From: an uncultured Schlesneria sp.
GTDB lineage: Bacteria > Planctomycetota > Planctomycetia > Planctomycetales > Planctomycetaceae
Direction of reading: 5' to 3'
DNA: 64,000 bases
Assembly (NCBI GenBank): GCA_903871875.1
Contig: CAIQIR010000057.1
Span: 114,997 to 178,996 of the forward strand
Shown here: in pieces, positions 8,364-18,110 of the stretch
How the letters are laid out: each line of letters begins with the position of its first letter
Position numbering within the stretch: position 1 is the first letter of the stretch
Notes under the pieces: generated by a model
What the model was told of the DNA's origin: nothing
What the model saw: the letters and a program-made list of their open reading frames with translations, nothing else
The model's database searches: none
Translations under genes and position numbers: made by a program

Positions 8364-9941
8364 GTGAGCAAGGTGTCGAACCGGTTATGCCGATGCGCTG
8401 TGATCGGCTTATTGTTGTTCAGCGCGATCTGCCATCCGAATCGGAAGGTACTCGCCGAAGAAGCGGTCGCGATTCAACGAGGCTTATCGCAGATCAACCT
8501 GGTTGATTTGAAACGACATGTCACCACGTTAGCGAGTGATGCATTTGAAGGCCGGGAAGCCGGCAGTCGCGGTGGCAAAGCGGCGCTCGCGTATTTACGT
8601 TCGGAACTGAAGGCACTCCGCGAACTCGGCCCCTTGCCGCGCGAACAGACACAGGAATTCAACCGCGAATGTCAGAACCTGCTGGTGCTGCTGCCCGGCT
8701 CTGACGAAACGTTGAAACACGAAGTGATCGTCATCGGAGCCCACTATGATCATGTGGGATACGGGAAACCGACCAATAGTCACGGACCGTTTGGACAAAT
8801 TCATAATGGAGCCGACGATAATGCGAGCGGTTCGGCGGCGTTGATGGAGCTCATCAAGGCCTTCTTGTCGCTCGAAAGTCCACCACCTCGATCCATCCTG
8901 TTTGCCTTTTGGGATGCCGAGGAAGCGGGATTATTGGGCTCCAAATACTGGGTGGGACATCCGACGATTCCTCTGAGCCAAATCCGCTTCGCTTTGAATA
9001 TCGACATGCTAGGACGCCTGCGCAACGGGCGAGTCGTCACGGTCGGCTGGAGATCGGCCCCTGGCCTGCGCGAGATGCTGGCATCGCAGAATGTGACGAA
9101 CGAATTGAATCTGGCCTTTCAGCCGCGCGTGAATGCCGACAGCGATCATCATCCGTTCTATGCCGTGGGCATCCCCGTCATCCACATGGACACGGATAAA
9201 CACGCCGACTACCACCGCCCGACCGACGATCCCGAAAAGCTCAATTGGGATGGCCTGCTGCTAATGACACAATTCGCTTATCGATTTGCGATGGATGCTG
9301 CCAGCCGCCCCGAATTTCCTCAATTTCGCAAGGACGCTCCCCAAGAGGGCACTCCCAACTGGATGACTCCTCATGCCGCGGTGCAACCTCCCGTTCGACT
9401 GGGCGTCAACTGGGACGCAGAACAAGTGAAGCACAACATCGTTCAGATTTCGCAGATCACCCAGGACTCACCGGGCGCTAACGCCGGACTTCGGATTGGG
9501 GATCGAATTATCCGTTTGGGGCCCTGGAACAACGGAACATTCGACGACTTCAAAACGACTCTGCAAATCGTGAAAAATCCGGTACCGATCCGCGTGAGAC
9601 GCCCTGGAACCGACACCCCAATCGATCTCACCGCCACACTCTGGGGCACACCCGTTCGTTTGGGCGCCGGCTGGATTGATGACCCCGCACTCCCCAATTG
9701 CGCGGTGATCACACACGTCGTAGCCGAATCACCCCTGGACCGCGCAGGCATCGCGGCGGGGGATCTCATCTTGGACATGGGCGGCCGATCGTTCGCTTCC
9801 GCGGAAGAATTGCGACAACGCGTGGTCGACGAACCAGGACCATTCGTCTTTCGAATCGAACGACAGGGGCGCATCCGTGAGATCACCGTCGAATTGTTCG
9901 ACCAGCCATCAACGAAAACGGAACCACCCCAAAGGCCTTAA
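8364..9941 (+). CDS. M28 family zinc aminopeptidase with two PDZ domains
   Basis: 525 residues. Signal peptide (about 30 residues, ending VLA), then an M28 peptidase domain with the dinuclear zinc ligands: HYDHVG around residue 127, GADDNASGSAA, DAEEAGLLGS (general base Glu and ligand Glu), NIDMLGR, and a final His in HADYHRPTDD. Two PDZ-like modules follow (about residues 340-420 and 435-510), each with the GLRIGD/GIAAGD-type loop. It is probably a periplasmic or secreted aminopeptidase or protein-processing enzyme. The start is GTG, decided by the signal peptide and GAGGG spacing. It is monocistronic. Confidence 0.9.
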   Translation: MSKVSNRLCRCAVIGLLLFSAICHPNRKVLAEEAVAIQRGLSQINLVDLKRHVTTLASDAFEGREAGSRGGKAALAYLRSELKALRELGPLPREQTQEFNRECQNLLVLLPGSDETLKHEVIVIGAHYDHVGYGKPTNSHGPFGQIHNGADDNASGSAALMELIKAFLSLESPPPRSILFAFWDAEEAGLLGSKYWVGHPTIPLSQIRFALNIDMLGRLRNGRVVTVGWRSAPGLREMLASQNVTNELNLAFQPRVNADSDHHPFYAVGIPVIHMDTDKHADYHRPTDDPEKLNWDGLLLMTQFAYRFAMDAASRPEFPQFRKDAPQEGTPNWMTPHAAVQPPVRLGVNWDAEQVKHNIVQISQITQDSPGANAGLRIGDRIIRLGPWNNGTFDDFKTTLQIVKNPVPIRVRRPGTDTPIDLTATLWGTPVRLGAGWIDDPALPNCAVITHVVAESPLDRAGIAAGDLILDMGGRSFASAEELRQRVVDEPGPFVFRIERQGRIREITVELFDQPSTKTEPPQRP

Positions 9942-10010
9942 TCAGGCGAGACGATCAGCATCGGCATCAACGATCAGCCGTGAGACGCGCGGCGAGCACA
10001 AATTGCTCGA

Positions 10011-11039
10011 TCACGAGTGCCAGCCACATGCCTCTCGCACCTTCAACATCGTTGCCAGAATGGTGTTCCAGGTCTTGGGATCTTCCAACGTGGCGTTGGG
10101 GAACATGCAGCCGTCCCAGCAAATGTGATGGATGCCGCGATCAGCAGCCCCCTTCAGCCAGTACGCCGCAGTCGCGACGATGTCGAGCTTGCCATTGGGA
10201 TCATCGGCCAGGCAATGTCGACCAGTCTTATCGTGTGAACCCGTCCCGTGAACGGTTCCATCGTTTTGAGCCACATGAAAATCGATGGTCCAAGGACGCA
10301 AGGCGTCTGTCATTTTCGTATACGCGGCATCGAACTCGGCGGCTGTATACCCTTCCTTCAGCAACGCATGCTCAGGAGCGTTATACCCCATCAGGTAGAG
10401 GTAGGTGTGAGCCTGATCCGCCTGGAAGCCGACTGTCCCCGGCATATCGACTTGCTCGAGCAGATCGACCATATTCTTCCAGGAATGCATGCCACCCCAG
10501 CAGATTTCGCCTTCCGCGGCCAGACGTTCGCCATGGGCGGCCGCAACAATTCCGGCCTCACGGAAGGTCGAGGCGATCTTCTTGGTGTTCGCCACGGGAT
10601 TTTCCAGCCATTGAGCCGGTCCACCCGCCGCATCAATCCGAATCACGCCGTACTTTCGTACCCCGTGTTTGTTGAAGATCTCGGCGATGCGGCAAGCCTT
10701 CTTTACCGCCAGCACAAACTTGGCCCGTTGTTCGGGTCCACCCATCGCACTATCGCCGACAGTACCCGGCCAGACGGGGGCCACCAGCGACCCCACAGCC
10801 AACCCCTCATTCGCGATCTTGTCGGCAATTCGCTTGACGTCATCTTCGCTCAGATCGATGTTGATGTGCGGATCGAACAGAAACAGATCCACACCATCGA
10901 ACTTTTGCCCGTTGACGCTCGCTCGCTTCGTCAGTCCCAGCATATGGTCCAGCGAAATGAACGGTTCAGCCCCCGGTGAACCTTTACCAACCAGTCCCGG
11001 CCACATCGCGTTGTGAAGTCTTGGCAGATTGTTACTCAT
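10011..11039 (-). CDS. sugar-phosphate isomerase/epimerase (TIM barrel)
   Basis: 342 residues, xylose-isomerase-like TIM barrel. Putative metal/catalytic positions include the His/Glu of [17 protein letters not shown], Asp/His of [20 protein letters not shown] and [10 protein letters not shown], and a late aromatic/His cluster [11 protein letters not shown]. Family members interconvert ketoses, aldoses or inosose intermediates. GAGGA precedes the ATG. It lies 78 bases downstream of the cupin gene on the same strand, a sugar-enzyme pair that suggests one catabolic step series. The exact substrate is unknown. Confidence 0.75.
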   Translation of the reverse strand: MSNNLPRLHNAMWPGLVGKGSPGAEPFISLDHMLGLTKRASVNGQKFDGVDLFLFDPHINIDLSEDDVKRIADKIANEGLAVGSLVAPVWPGTVGDSAMGGPEQRAKFVLAVKKACRIAEIFNKHGVRKYGVIRIDAAGGPAQWLENPVANTKKIASTFREAGIVAAAHGERLAAEGEICWGGMHSWKNMVDLLEQVDMPGTVGFQADQAHTYLYLMGYNAPEHALLKEGYTAAEFDAAYTKMTDALRPWTIDFHVAQNDGTVHGTGSHDKTGRHCLADDPNGKLDIVATAAYWLKGAADRGIHHICWDGCMFPNATLEDPKTWNTILATMLKVREACGWHS

Positions 11040-11051
11040 CGAGGTTCCTCG

Positions 11052-11081
11052 TCATTGTCAATCGAATCATTGTCAATCGAA
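11052..11081. repeat. 15-bp direct tandem repeat
   Basis: TCATTGTCAATCGAA occurs twice head to tail in the gap between the cupin and TIM-barrel genes. It could be slippage or a binding site; there is no further evidence. Confidence 0.6.
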
Positions 11082-11117
11082 GTGGCAGAGCAGGGGGCTG
11101 AACGCGGACACGAACAC

Positions 11118-12344
11118 TCATTTCTTCTTGTGGTCGCCCACGTTGGGAGCGCCCGGCTGCGCGTTAGGGCCAAAGTAGCGCAGTGAAACGAGAGGTTCCG
11201 ATCCGGTGTTCTCGACGATCACGCCTTCGGCGGCCGCTTTGGCCGTGACGAAGACTTCGTCGTCGGTCATCTGGCCGAAACGAATCATGGCCGGGGTTTG
11301 CAACCGCATGCCGTTGATCTTGCCTTCGCCCTGCACGGTGATCCAACCATAGGCTCCGCCGTCTTTCAGCGTCAGCTTGGCCCCCGGATTGACCGTCAAT
11401 TCCTTGGCGGTAAACAGCTGCTCGCCGTCGACTTTTCCGTAGACAATCCAGCGATCGACGTAGCCTTCTTTTTCAGTTGCGGCGACCGGAATCGGCTCGA
11501 GGTAATTGTTGTCTTTGAAATTGGGGTCAACGTTTTTCTCCCAGTCCAAGGCGTCGACCAGATGTTGCAGGTCGTCGTGCTTGTCCTTGGGGAAATCTTT
11601 CGTCAGCAATGATCGCGGAACGGCGCGGCCTTCGACCATCGACTGATACATTCCGAAGACATCGCTACCCCATTGAGGTTCATACGTCAGCAAGCTGCCG
11701 GGTGCGTGCAAGACACACGGTGGAATCAACCAGCCGGTTCCGGGCTTCAAACGATACGCTTTCGACAGATCCAGAATTCCATTGTCGCCGTCGTTCCAGC
11801 GAGCCAGACTGTCAATCACGTCCTGCTTCGTGGTTCCCGGTTCCAAACCCATAAACGTATACGGGAAATTGTTTCCCGTGGGGTTCAGTTGCGGAGGGAA
11901 GTAATACGATTCCGGCTTTCCTTCCTGTCCCACCAACTTGGCCTGGGCCGCATTCTGGTGCATGTGGTGCGGAATGGGTCCCATGTTGTCGAAGAATTTG
12001 GAGTACACCGGCCAGCGTTTGTACTTCGTCCAAATGTGTTCGCCGACCGCTTCCGATCCCAATTCGGCAATCGCATCACGCAACGTGAATTTCTGTCCGG
12101 CGTGAACGCAGTACGACAAGCCTTCGTCGGGTGGCGCGCCTTCGTTGGCCGCGACCGTGGTCGATGAAAACCATCGTTCGTCGATGCCACCTCGATGGGT
12201 TCCCAAGGCATAATAGTCCGCCGGATGGAGCTTCAAGCGACGACCCGGCTGAAGGAACGAACGGGGCACCCACGTGGGAGCCAATCGAAAAACACCTTTA
12301 CCTTCAGTCAATGCGGCGGACGCCAGTTGCTTTACGTTGGCCAT
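11118..12344 (-). CDS. cupin / mannose-6-phosphate isomerase-like protein
   Basis: 408 residues. The middle contains a cupin-type metal pocket with His-rich IPHHMHQN and, later, the second-half motif PPCVLHAPGSLLTYE; a C-terminal cupin-like beta domain follows (KLTLKDGGAYGWITVQGEG). This resembles class I phosphomannose isomerases or related sugar isomerases, though not closely enough to name a substrate. GAGGAG lies 12 bases before the ATG. First gene of a two-gene operon with the TIM-barrel isomerase. Ends in a lysine tail. Confidence 0.6.
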   Translation of the reverse strand: MANVKQLASAALTEGKGVFRLAPTWVPRSFLQPGRRLKLHPADYYALGTHRGGIDERWFSSTTVAANEGAPPDEGLSYCVHAGQKFTLRDAIAELGSEAVGEHIWTKYKRWPVYSKFFDNMGPIPHHMHQNAAQAKLVGQEGKPESYYFPPQLNPTGNNFPYTFMGLEPGTTKQDVIDSLARWNDGDNGILDLSKAYRLKPGTGWLIPPCVLHAPGSLLTYEPQWGSDVFGMYQSMVEGRAVPRSLLTKDFPKDKHDDLQHLVDALDWEKNVDPNFKDNNYLEPIPVAATEKEGYVDRWIVYGKVDGEQLFTAKELTVNPGAKLTLKDGGAYGWITVQGEGKINGMRLQTPAMIRFGQMTDDEVFVTAKAAAEGVIVENTGSEPLVSLRYFGPNAQPGAPNVGDHKKK

Positions 12345-12801
12345 AATCTCGGCAATCTCCTCAAAGCGATTTCATCGCGATACGACATCGGCGGCGACAG
12401 ATCCAGAACGGGAGCGCAGATTTTTGAGGTTTGGCCGGGGAAAAGCAACACTGCCAACGATTCTTCTGGGCCTCAATTGGGTGCCATTCGCTGAAACTCC
12501 ATTTTCTGATTGCAGCCCTTAAGATCGGCCATACCGTCAGCAACCGGCCAAAAGGCTTCGTTCAACCGAAAATCGAGCCCATTCCTCCCTTGGCAACGAT
12601 GGTCTTTTCAGCCGAAAACTTCTATCAGCAGAACAACAATTCATCGGAACCCTTCAGGGCTGGCCGCACCCGCCGTACCAATCCGGAAATTCTCAAAATC
12701 GAGTTTTAAATTCCCATTCTTCATCAACCGTTGCCTCTAACGACGGGTACAGCTAGTTTATTGCGAACTCGTAATCTTACCAAAACGAATCTCACAACAG
12801 G
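12345..12801. promoter_or_regulatory. divergent intergenic region
   Basis: 457 bases between the divergent cupin gene and the pyrophosphatase gene. Short frames here show no coding character. The right half is A/T-rich and must contain the pyrophosphatase promoter; no clear boxes were identified. Confidence 0.5.
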
Positions 12802-15345
12802 ATGTACTCCGTTATGCGGATGAGCCGCCTTGTCACTCGCGCTGGTCGTACGATTGCCCAATGTTCACTTTTGGTCCAATCTTTCGTTTCACGCAAGCGT
12901 GTCCTTTCCTGCGCCACTTTCGCCGTGGTTGTTCTGGCGGCGCTTTTGAGTTCCGCCATCGCCGCCGACGAAGAATCGCATCATGGAAGTAGCGAAGCCA
13001 ATCTGGTCCTGCCGGATTTGAACAATGTCAAATTCCTGTTTGGTTTAATTGGCGGCCGGGATTTGCTGTGGACGGGTCTCTTGGTCTCGATCGCGGGGAT
13101 TGTGTTCGGACTGATGGCTTCGGCCCAGATCAAAAAACTGCCCGTGCACAGCTCGATGCTGGAAGTCTCAGAACTGATCTACGCAACCTGCAAAACCTAT
13201 CTGCTCACGCAAGCCAAATTTCTGTTCATGTTGTGGCTGTTTATTGGAACGATCATTTTCGTGCATTTCCGTTTCGTCGAGAAACTGGAAATGGACAAGC
13301 TGGCCACGATTCTGATCTTTAGCGTGATCGGAATTCTGGGCAGTTATGGTGTGGCCTGGTTCGGCATTCGCGTGAATACCTACGCCAATTCTCGCACCGC
13401 ATTCGCAAGTTTGACCGGCAAAGCTTATCCCTGTTATTCGATTCCGCTGAAGGCAGGGATGAGTATCGGCATGCTACTGATCAGCGTTGAATTGTTGTTG
13501 ATGCTGATCATTCTGATGTTCGTCCCCGCACACTTTGCGGGCCCTTGTTTTATCGGCTTCGCGATTGGAGAATCGCTGGGCGCCGCCGCTCTTCGCGTGG
13601 CCGGTGGTATCTTCACGAAGATCGCCGATATCGGTGCCGATCTGATGAAGATTGAGTTCAAGATCAAGGAAGACGACGCGCGAAATCCGGGGGTCATCGC
13701 CGACTGTACCGGAGACAACGCGGGTGATTCGGTCGGTCCGTCGGCCGACGGTTTCGAAACGTACGGCGTGACGGGCGTCGCGCTGATCACCTTCATTCTG
13801 CTCGCCGTCAAAGATCCGACGGTCCAGATTCAACTGCTGGTCTGGATCTTCATGATGCGTGTCATGATGGTCGTGGCCTCGGGCGCCTCATATTTCCTGA
13901 ACGAATCTCGGGCACTCAAAAAATATGGCGAGCTCTCCAGTTTCAACTTCGAATCACCGCTGACTTACCTCGTCTGCCTGACCTCACTGGTTTCGGTCGT
14001 CTTTACTTACGTCAGTTCCGCGATCTTGATCCCGTCACTGGGCGGTGACAGTTCGCTGTGGTGGAAGCTGTCGACCATTATCACCTGCGGCACGCTCGCC
14101 GGTGCCATCATTCCCGAAGTGGTCAAGATTTTCACCTCGACCGAATCGGGACACGTCCGCGAAGTCGTGACGTCCTCGCAACAGGGTGGAGCGTCGCTGA
14201 ATATTCTGTCTGGTCTTGTCGCGGGTAACTTCAGTGCTTACTGGCTGGGGATGATTATTCTGTTACTGATGACGATCGCCTATCAGATCGGCCAGTTGAT
14301 CGGTGACGACAAACTGATGCTTGCCCCGACGGTTTTCGCCTTCGGCCTGGTCGCCTTCGGGTTTCTCGGCATGGGACCGGTGACCATCGCGGTCGACAGT
14401 TACGGGCCGGTGACGGATAACGCCCAATCGGTCTATGAATTGTCGACGATCGAATCGTTGCCCAAGATTAGTCAGGATCTGCAGACGAACTTCCAATTCA
14501 CGCCCAACTTCGAACTCGCGAAAGAGAATCTGGAAAAGAACGACGGTGCGGGAAACACCTTCAAAGCCACTGCCAAACCGGTGTTGATCGGAACAGCGGT
14601 CGTCGGCGCCACGACGATGATTTTCTCGATCGTGCTGGACCTGACGCGTGGTTTGAAGCCGGAATTGGTCATCAATCTGTCGATTCTCTACCCTCCATTT
14701 CTTCTAGGATTGATTGCCGGCGGTGCCGTCGTCTTCTGGTTCACGGGGGCGTCGATCCAGGCAGTGACCACAGGTGCCTATCGAGCGGTCGAATTCATTA
14801 AGCGAAAAATCAAACTCGACGATTCGGTCCAGAAGGCCTCGATTGAAGACAGTAAGAAGGTCGTGGAAATCTGCACGCAGTATGCCCAACAGGGGATGTT
14901 CAACATCTTCATGACGGTCTTCTTCACGACGTTAAGCTTCGCGTTCATGGAGCCTTACTTCTTCATTGGCTATCTCGTCTCGATCGCGATCTTTGGGTTG
15001 TATCAGGCGATTTTCATGGCGAATGCAGGCGGCGCCTGGGACAATGCCAAGAAGCTGGTCGAAACGGAAATGAAAGCCAAGGGAACACCATTGCACGACG
15101 CCAGCGTGGTCGGCGATACTGTTGGTGATCCGTTCAAGGACACGTCATCCGTGGCCCTCAATCCGATCATCAAATTCACGACTCTGTTTGGCCTGTTAGC
15201 AGTACCTCTCGGCCAGAAATTGAAGGAAAGCCAAGGCGCGTTCATCGCTCTCATCGTGGCTCTGGGGCTGTTGGCCATTTCAATGTATTTCGTTCGGCGG
15301 TCGTTTTATGGAATGCGAATTCAGGTCAGCAAAGAGCCAGATTGA
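12802..15345 (+). CDS. hppA: membrane-bound ion-translocating pyrophosphatase, divergent
   Basis: 847 residues with about 16 hydrophobic segments. It hydrolyses pyrophosphate to pump H+ or Na+ across the membrane. Diagnostic blocks: AGGIFTKIADIGADL, EDDARNPGVIADCTGDNAGD and GDTVGDPFKDTSSVALNP, which carry the Mg-PPi-binding Asp/Lys residues. The usual GADLVGKVE stretch reads GADLMKIE, one residue shorter. The GNTFKA block has Lys where K+-independent enzymes have it (K+-dependent ones have Ala), so the enzyme is probably K+-independent. The N-terminus has an unusual ~60-residue extension including a signal-like segment. ATG at 12802 or 12817 are both possible. Monocistronic. Confidence 0.9.
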   Translation: MYSVMRMSRLVTRAGRTIAQCSLLVQSFVSRKRVLSCATFAVVVLAALLSSAIAADEESHHGSSEANLVLPDLNNVKFLFGLIGGRDLLWTGLLVSIAGIVFGLMASAQIKKLPVHSSMLEVSELIYATCKTYLLTQAKFLFMLWLFIGTIIFVHFRFVEKLEMDKLATILIFSVIGILGSYGVAWFGIRVNTYANSRTAFASLTGKAYPCYSIPLKAGMSIGMLLISVELLLMLIILMFVPAHFAGPCFIGFAIGESLGAAALRVAGGIFTKIADIGADLMKIEFKIKEDDARNPGVIADCTGDNAGDSVGPSADGFETYGVTGVALITFILLAVKDPTVQIQLLVWIFMMRVMMVVASGASYFLNESRALKKYGELSSFNFESPLTYLVCLTSLVSVVFTYVSSAILIPSLGGDSSLWWKLSTIITCGTLAGAIIPEVVKIFTSTESGHVREVVTSSQQGGASLNILSGLVAGNFSAYWLGMIILLLMTIAYQIGQLIGDDKLMLAPTVFAFGLVAFGFLGMGPVTIAVDSYGPVTDNAQSVYELSTIESLPKISQDLQTNFQFTPNFELAKENLEKNDGAGNTFKATAKPVLIGTAVVGATTMIFSIVLDLTRGLKPELVINLSILYPPFLLGLIAGGAVVFWFTGASIQAVTTGAYRAVEFIKRKIKLDDSVQKASIEDSKKVVEICTQYAQQGMFNIFMTVFFTTLSFAFMEPYFFIGYLVSIAIFGLYQAIFMANAGGAWDNAKKLVETEMKAKGTPLHDASVVGDTVGDPFKDTSSVALNPIIKFTTLFGLLAVPLGQKLKESQGAFIALIVALGLLAISMYFVRRSFYGMRIQVSKEPD

Positions 15346-15441
15346 GATTCGGACATCAAGACGTGAAGATGAATCGGGCAGCTGATGTCTGAATCCGCAT
15401 CGTGATCGTCGACCGAATTCCAATGGAGAGCCGTTCCTGTC

Positions 15442-16179
15442 ATGTCCACGTCGCCTGAAGTTGTCGCCTCGGATTCGCCGACCGTTCGCAGCCCGCTGTG
15501 GTTTTCGCTTCAGGTCGTCATTCAGACGTTCTTCCTGTTCTGGCTGGGTTATCGCGCGACCGGTTATAAGCGGCTGGAACAAGAGCAGGGCGCGCTCATC
15601 CTGGCGAATCATCAAAGCTTTCTCGATCCGCTGGTGGTCGGACTGCCATTTCGTCGACCGATCAGTTTTCTGGCCAGGGACTCTCTGTTTTGCATTCCCT
15701 TGATTGGCTGGCTTCTGAAAAACACGCACGTCATGCCGATCAACCAGCAGGCCGCCAGCACGACCAGCTTGCGAGATACGATCCGTCGCCTGCATGCGGG
15801 CTGGCTCGTCGGCATTTTCCCCGAAGGAACACGTTCGCCCACAGGAGACCTGGGAGAATTGAAGCCGGGATTTGCCGCGATTATTCGCCGAGCGAAGCTG
15901 CCCGTTTATCCCGTCGGAATCTCGGGCGCGTATCAGGCACTGCCGATGGGAGGCTGGTTTCTGAAGCCGGCTCGGGTCCGTGTCGTCTTCGGCGAACCAC
16001 TGACGGTGGAAATCCTGGAGCAATACGCCAGCCGAGATCAAGAAGCGGCCCTGGTGGAACTGGTTCGATCTCGCATTGCCGCCTGTTGCGAAGCCGCCGA
16101 TGTCTGGCGAACAACAGGAACCCCGCCACCCCTGGTCGTGATACAGGATTCGGTCGATCGCCTGGGCGCCGCTCGCTGA
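15442..16179 (+). CDS. plsC: 1-acyl-sn-glycerol-3-phosphate acyltransferase
   Basis: 245 residues. It transfers the second acyl chain onto lysophosphatidic acid to make phosphatidic acid at the inner membrane. Catalytic block NHQSFLDPL (HX4D) near residue 55 and the phosphate-binding block FPEGTRSP near residue 130 are both intact. A hydrophobic segment near the N-terminus (residues about 17-33) anchors it. GGAGAG precedes the ATG. Length is standard for the family. Monocistronic, downstream of the pyrophosphatase. Confidence 0.9.
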   Translation: MSTSPEVVASDSPTVRSPLWFSLQVVIQTFFLFWLGYRATGYKRLEQEQGALILANHQSFLDPLVVGLPFRRPISFLARDSLFCIPLIGWLLKNTHVMPINQQAASTTSLRDTIRRLHAGWLVGIFPEGTRSPTGDLGELKPGFAAIIRRAKLPVYPVGISGAYQALPMGGWFLKPARVRVVFGEPLTVEILEQYASRDQEAALVELVRSRIAACCEAADVWRTTGTPPPLVVIQDSVDRLGAAR

Positions 16180-16409
16180 TTCCGCTGATTTTTCGACCGA
16201 ATCCCTGTGAATTCTTGCCTTCCGCCCCTATCCGAAGGGACTAGAATGAGGGCACGTGTTCTGTCAGTTGTTTTCCGTCAGAAGCCCGCCTGAGACAATC
16301 GTGATCTCTATGTGACAGCACCTCGGATCGCGAATCGTTCGCAATTGCTTGAATACGAGGAACCGAATATTCTCTATGGCAATTCCTCCTCGAACTTTGG
16401 AAATCCGCC

Positions 16410-17951
16410 ATGCTCCCACGCCCATTCGTCCGATTGCACGCTGATGACAATATCGCTGTCGCCGCCCGGCACGTTCCCTTGGGAACGTCATTCCAATTCG
16501 ATGGTACCTCCGAGATGTTCTCGCGCGAGGCCATCGACATGGGGCACAAGATTTCGCTGCGGTCCTTGGAAGTCGGACAGCCGATCAAGAAATTCGGACA
16601 GACCATCGGCTATGCTTCGCAACCGATCGCCCAGGGGACCTGGGTCCACGTCCACAATGTTTCGGCCGGTGAATTAAGTCTTGATTACGCCTTCTGCTCA
16701 GAGGTTCCGCCCGAACCAACACCGGTGCACGGTCGAACCTTCCAAGGTTACCGACGGCCCAATGGCAAATTCGGGACGCGGAATTACATCGGCATCGTCT
16801 CGACCGTCAACTGCTCGGCCACAACGTCAAAATACGCGGCCGATAAATTTGACCAGGAACTTCTGGCGCAGTTCCCCAATGTCGATGGCGTCGTACCATT
16901 GATCCACAAAGGCGGCTGCGCGATCCAGTACGGCGGGGAAGATCATCAGCAATTAACCCGAGTGCTGTCGAACGTGGCCCGGCACCCCAACATCGGGGCC
17001 TATATCGTCATCGGGTTGGGATGCGAGACGGCTCAAGCGTCGTTTCTGATGGAGAATGGGGGCTTGCTGCAGCTGGGCAATTCCCCGTCGCCGAAACAGC
17101 CGCTGGTGATGAACATTCAGGAACAAGGCGGGGTTGCCAAGACCGTCGCGCGTGCGGTCGCCCAGATTCGCGAAATGCTGCCGGAAATCAATCGAGCCCA
17201 GCGCGAACCGATCCCCCTTTCCGAATTGATGCTGGGACTGGAATGCGGCGGCAGCGACGGCAACAGCGGCACAACTGCCAATCCGGCGCTGGGCTATTGC
17301 AGCGACATGCTGGTGGCCCATGGCGGAACATCGGTGCTCAGCGAGACGCCCGAGATCTATGGGGGCGAGCACCTGCTGACACGGCGTTCGGTCACCAAGG
17401 AGATTGGCGAAGCCCTGTTGGAACGAATTCAATGGTGGATCGAATACACGGCCAAATTTGGCCAGCGGATCGATATCAACCCCTCGGTCGGAAACAAAAA
17501 AGGTGGGCTGACCACGATCTATGAAAAATCCCTGGGAGCCATCGCCAAGGGCGGCACGTCCGCACTGCGAGGCGTCTACAAATATGGCGAAGCGATCGAC
17601 AAGAAGGGCTTCGTCATCATGGACACTCCCGGTTACGACCCCGCTTCGGTGACGGGGTTGGTCGCCGGAGGTACGCATGTCGTCTGCTTCACCACCGGTC
17701 GCGGAAGCTGTTTCGGTTGCAAGCCCGTGCCGACAATCAAAATCGCCACCAATACCCCGATGTACGACCGAATGATCGACGACATGGACGTCAACGCGGG
17801 TAAAATTCTCGATGGAGCGTCGCTCGAAGATGTTGGCCGCGAAATTTTCGAGGAAGTGATCGCCGTCGCCAGCGGTAAGAAAACCAAAAGCGAAGCCCAG
17901 GGTATTGGCGATGAGGAATTTCATCCCTGGACATTCGGTCCGACCACGTAG
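16410..17951 (+). CDS. UxaA-family sugar-acid dehydratase (altronate/galactarate type)
   Basis: 513 residues. A SAF domain at the N-terminus (RLHADDNIAVAARHVPLG) is followed by the large UxaA domain, starting near GYRRPNGKFGTRNYIGIV. Conserved features include the Cys-containing VNCSATT, HKGGCA, GLGCET, LECGGSDGNSG and the late TGRGSCFGCKPVPTIK, which likely hold the Fe site. The family dehydrates hexarates or aldonates to 2-keto-3-deoxy products. Both modules are fused in one chain as in full-length enzymes. The actual sugar acid is unknown. The upstream Shine-Dalgarno is weak. Confidence 0.85.
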   Translation: MLPRPFVRLHADDNIAVAARHVPLGTSFQFDGTSEMFSREAIDMGHKISLRSLEVGQPIKKFGQTIGYASQPIAQGTWVHVHNVSAGELSLDYAFCSEVPPEPTPVHGRTFQGYRRPNGKFGTRNYIGIVSTVNCSATTSKYAADKFDQELLAQFPNVDGVVPLIHKGGCAIQYGGEDHQQLTRVLSNVARHPNIGAYIVIGLGCETAQASFLMENGGLLQLGNSPSPKQPLVMNIQEQGGVAKTVARAVAQIREMLPEINRAQREPIPLSELMLGLECGGSDGNSGTTANPALGYCSDMLVAHGGTSVLSETPEIYGGEHLLTRRSVTKEIGEALLERIQWWIEYTAKFGQRIDINPSVGNKKGGLTTIYEKSLGAIAKGGTSALRGVYKYGEAIDKKGFVIMDTPGYDPASVTGLVAGGTHVVCFTTGRGSCFGCKPVPTIKIATNTPMYDRMIDDMDVNAGKILDGASLEDVGREIFEEVIAVASGKKTKSEAQGIGDEEFHPWTFGPTT

Positions 17952-18110
17952 AATTCCTCAGGAAGTTTTTTTGCGGGTCAACGACGAACCTTTCCCCGTC
18001 AACTCGGTCTGACTTCCACAGATCAGGAAACAGATCGGCGTCGTGCGAGCGGCCCGACGATTCTTAACTCCCAAGCGACGCGAACAACAATTGCGACGCG
18101 AACGAAACCC

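Noticed and set aside
16953..17924. Minus-strand frame of 323 codons opposite the UxaA-family gene
   Set aside because: The plus-strand protein has well-conserved family blocks; the reverse frame shows shadow composition only.
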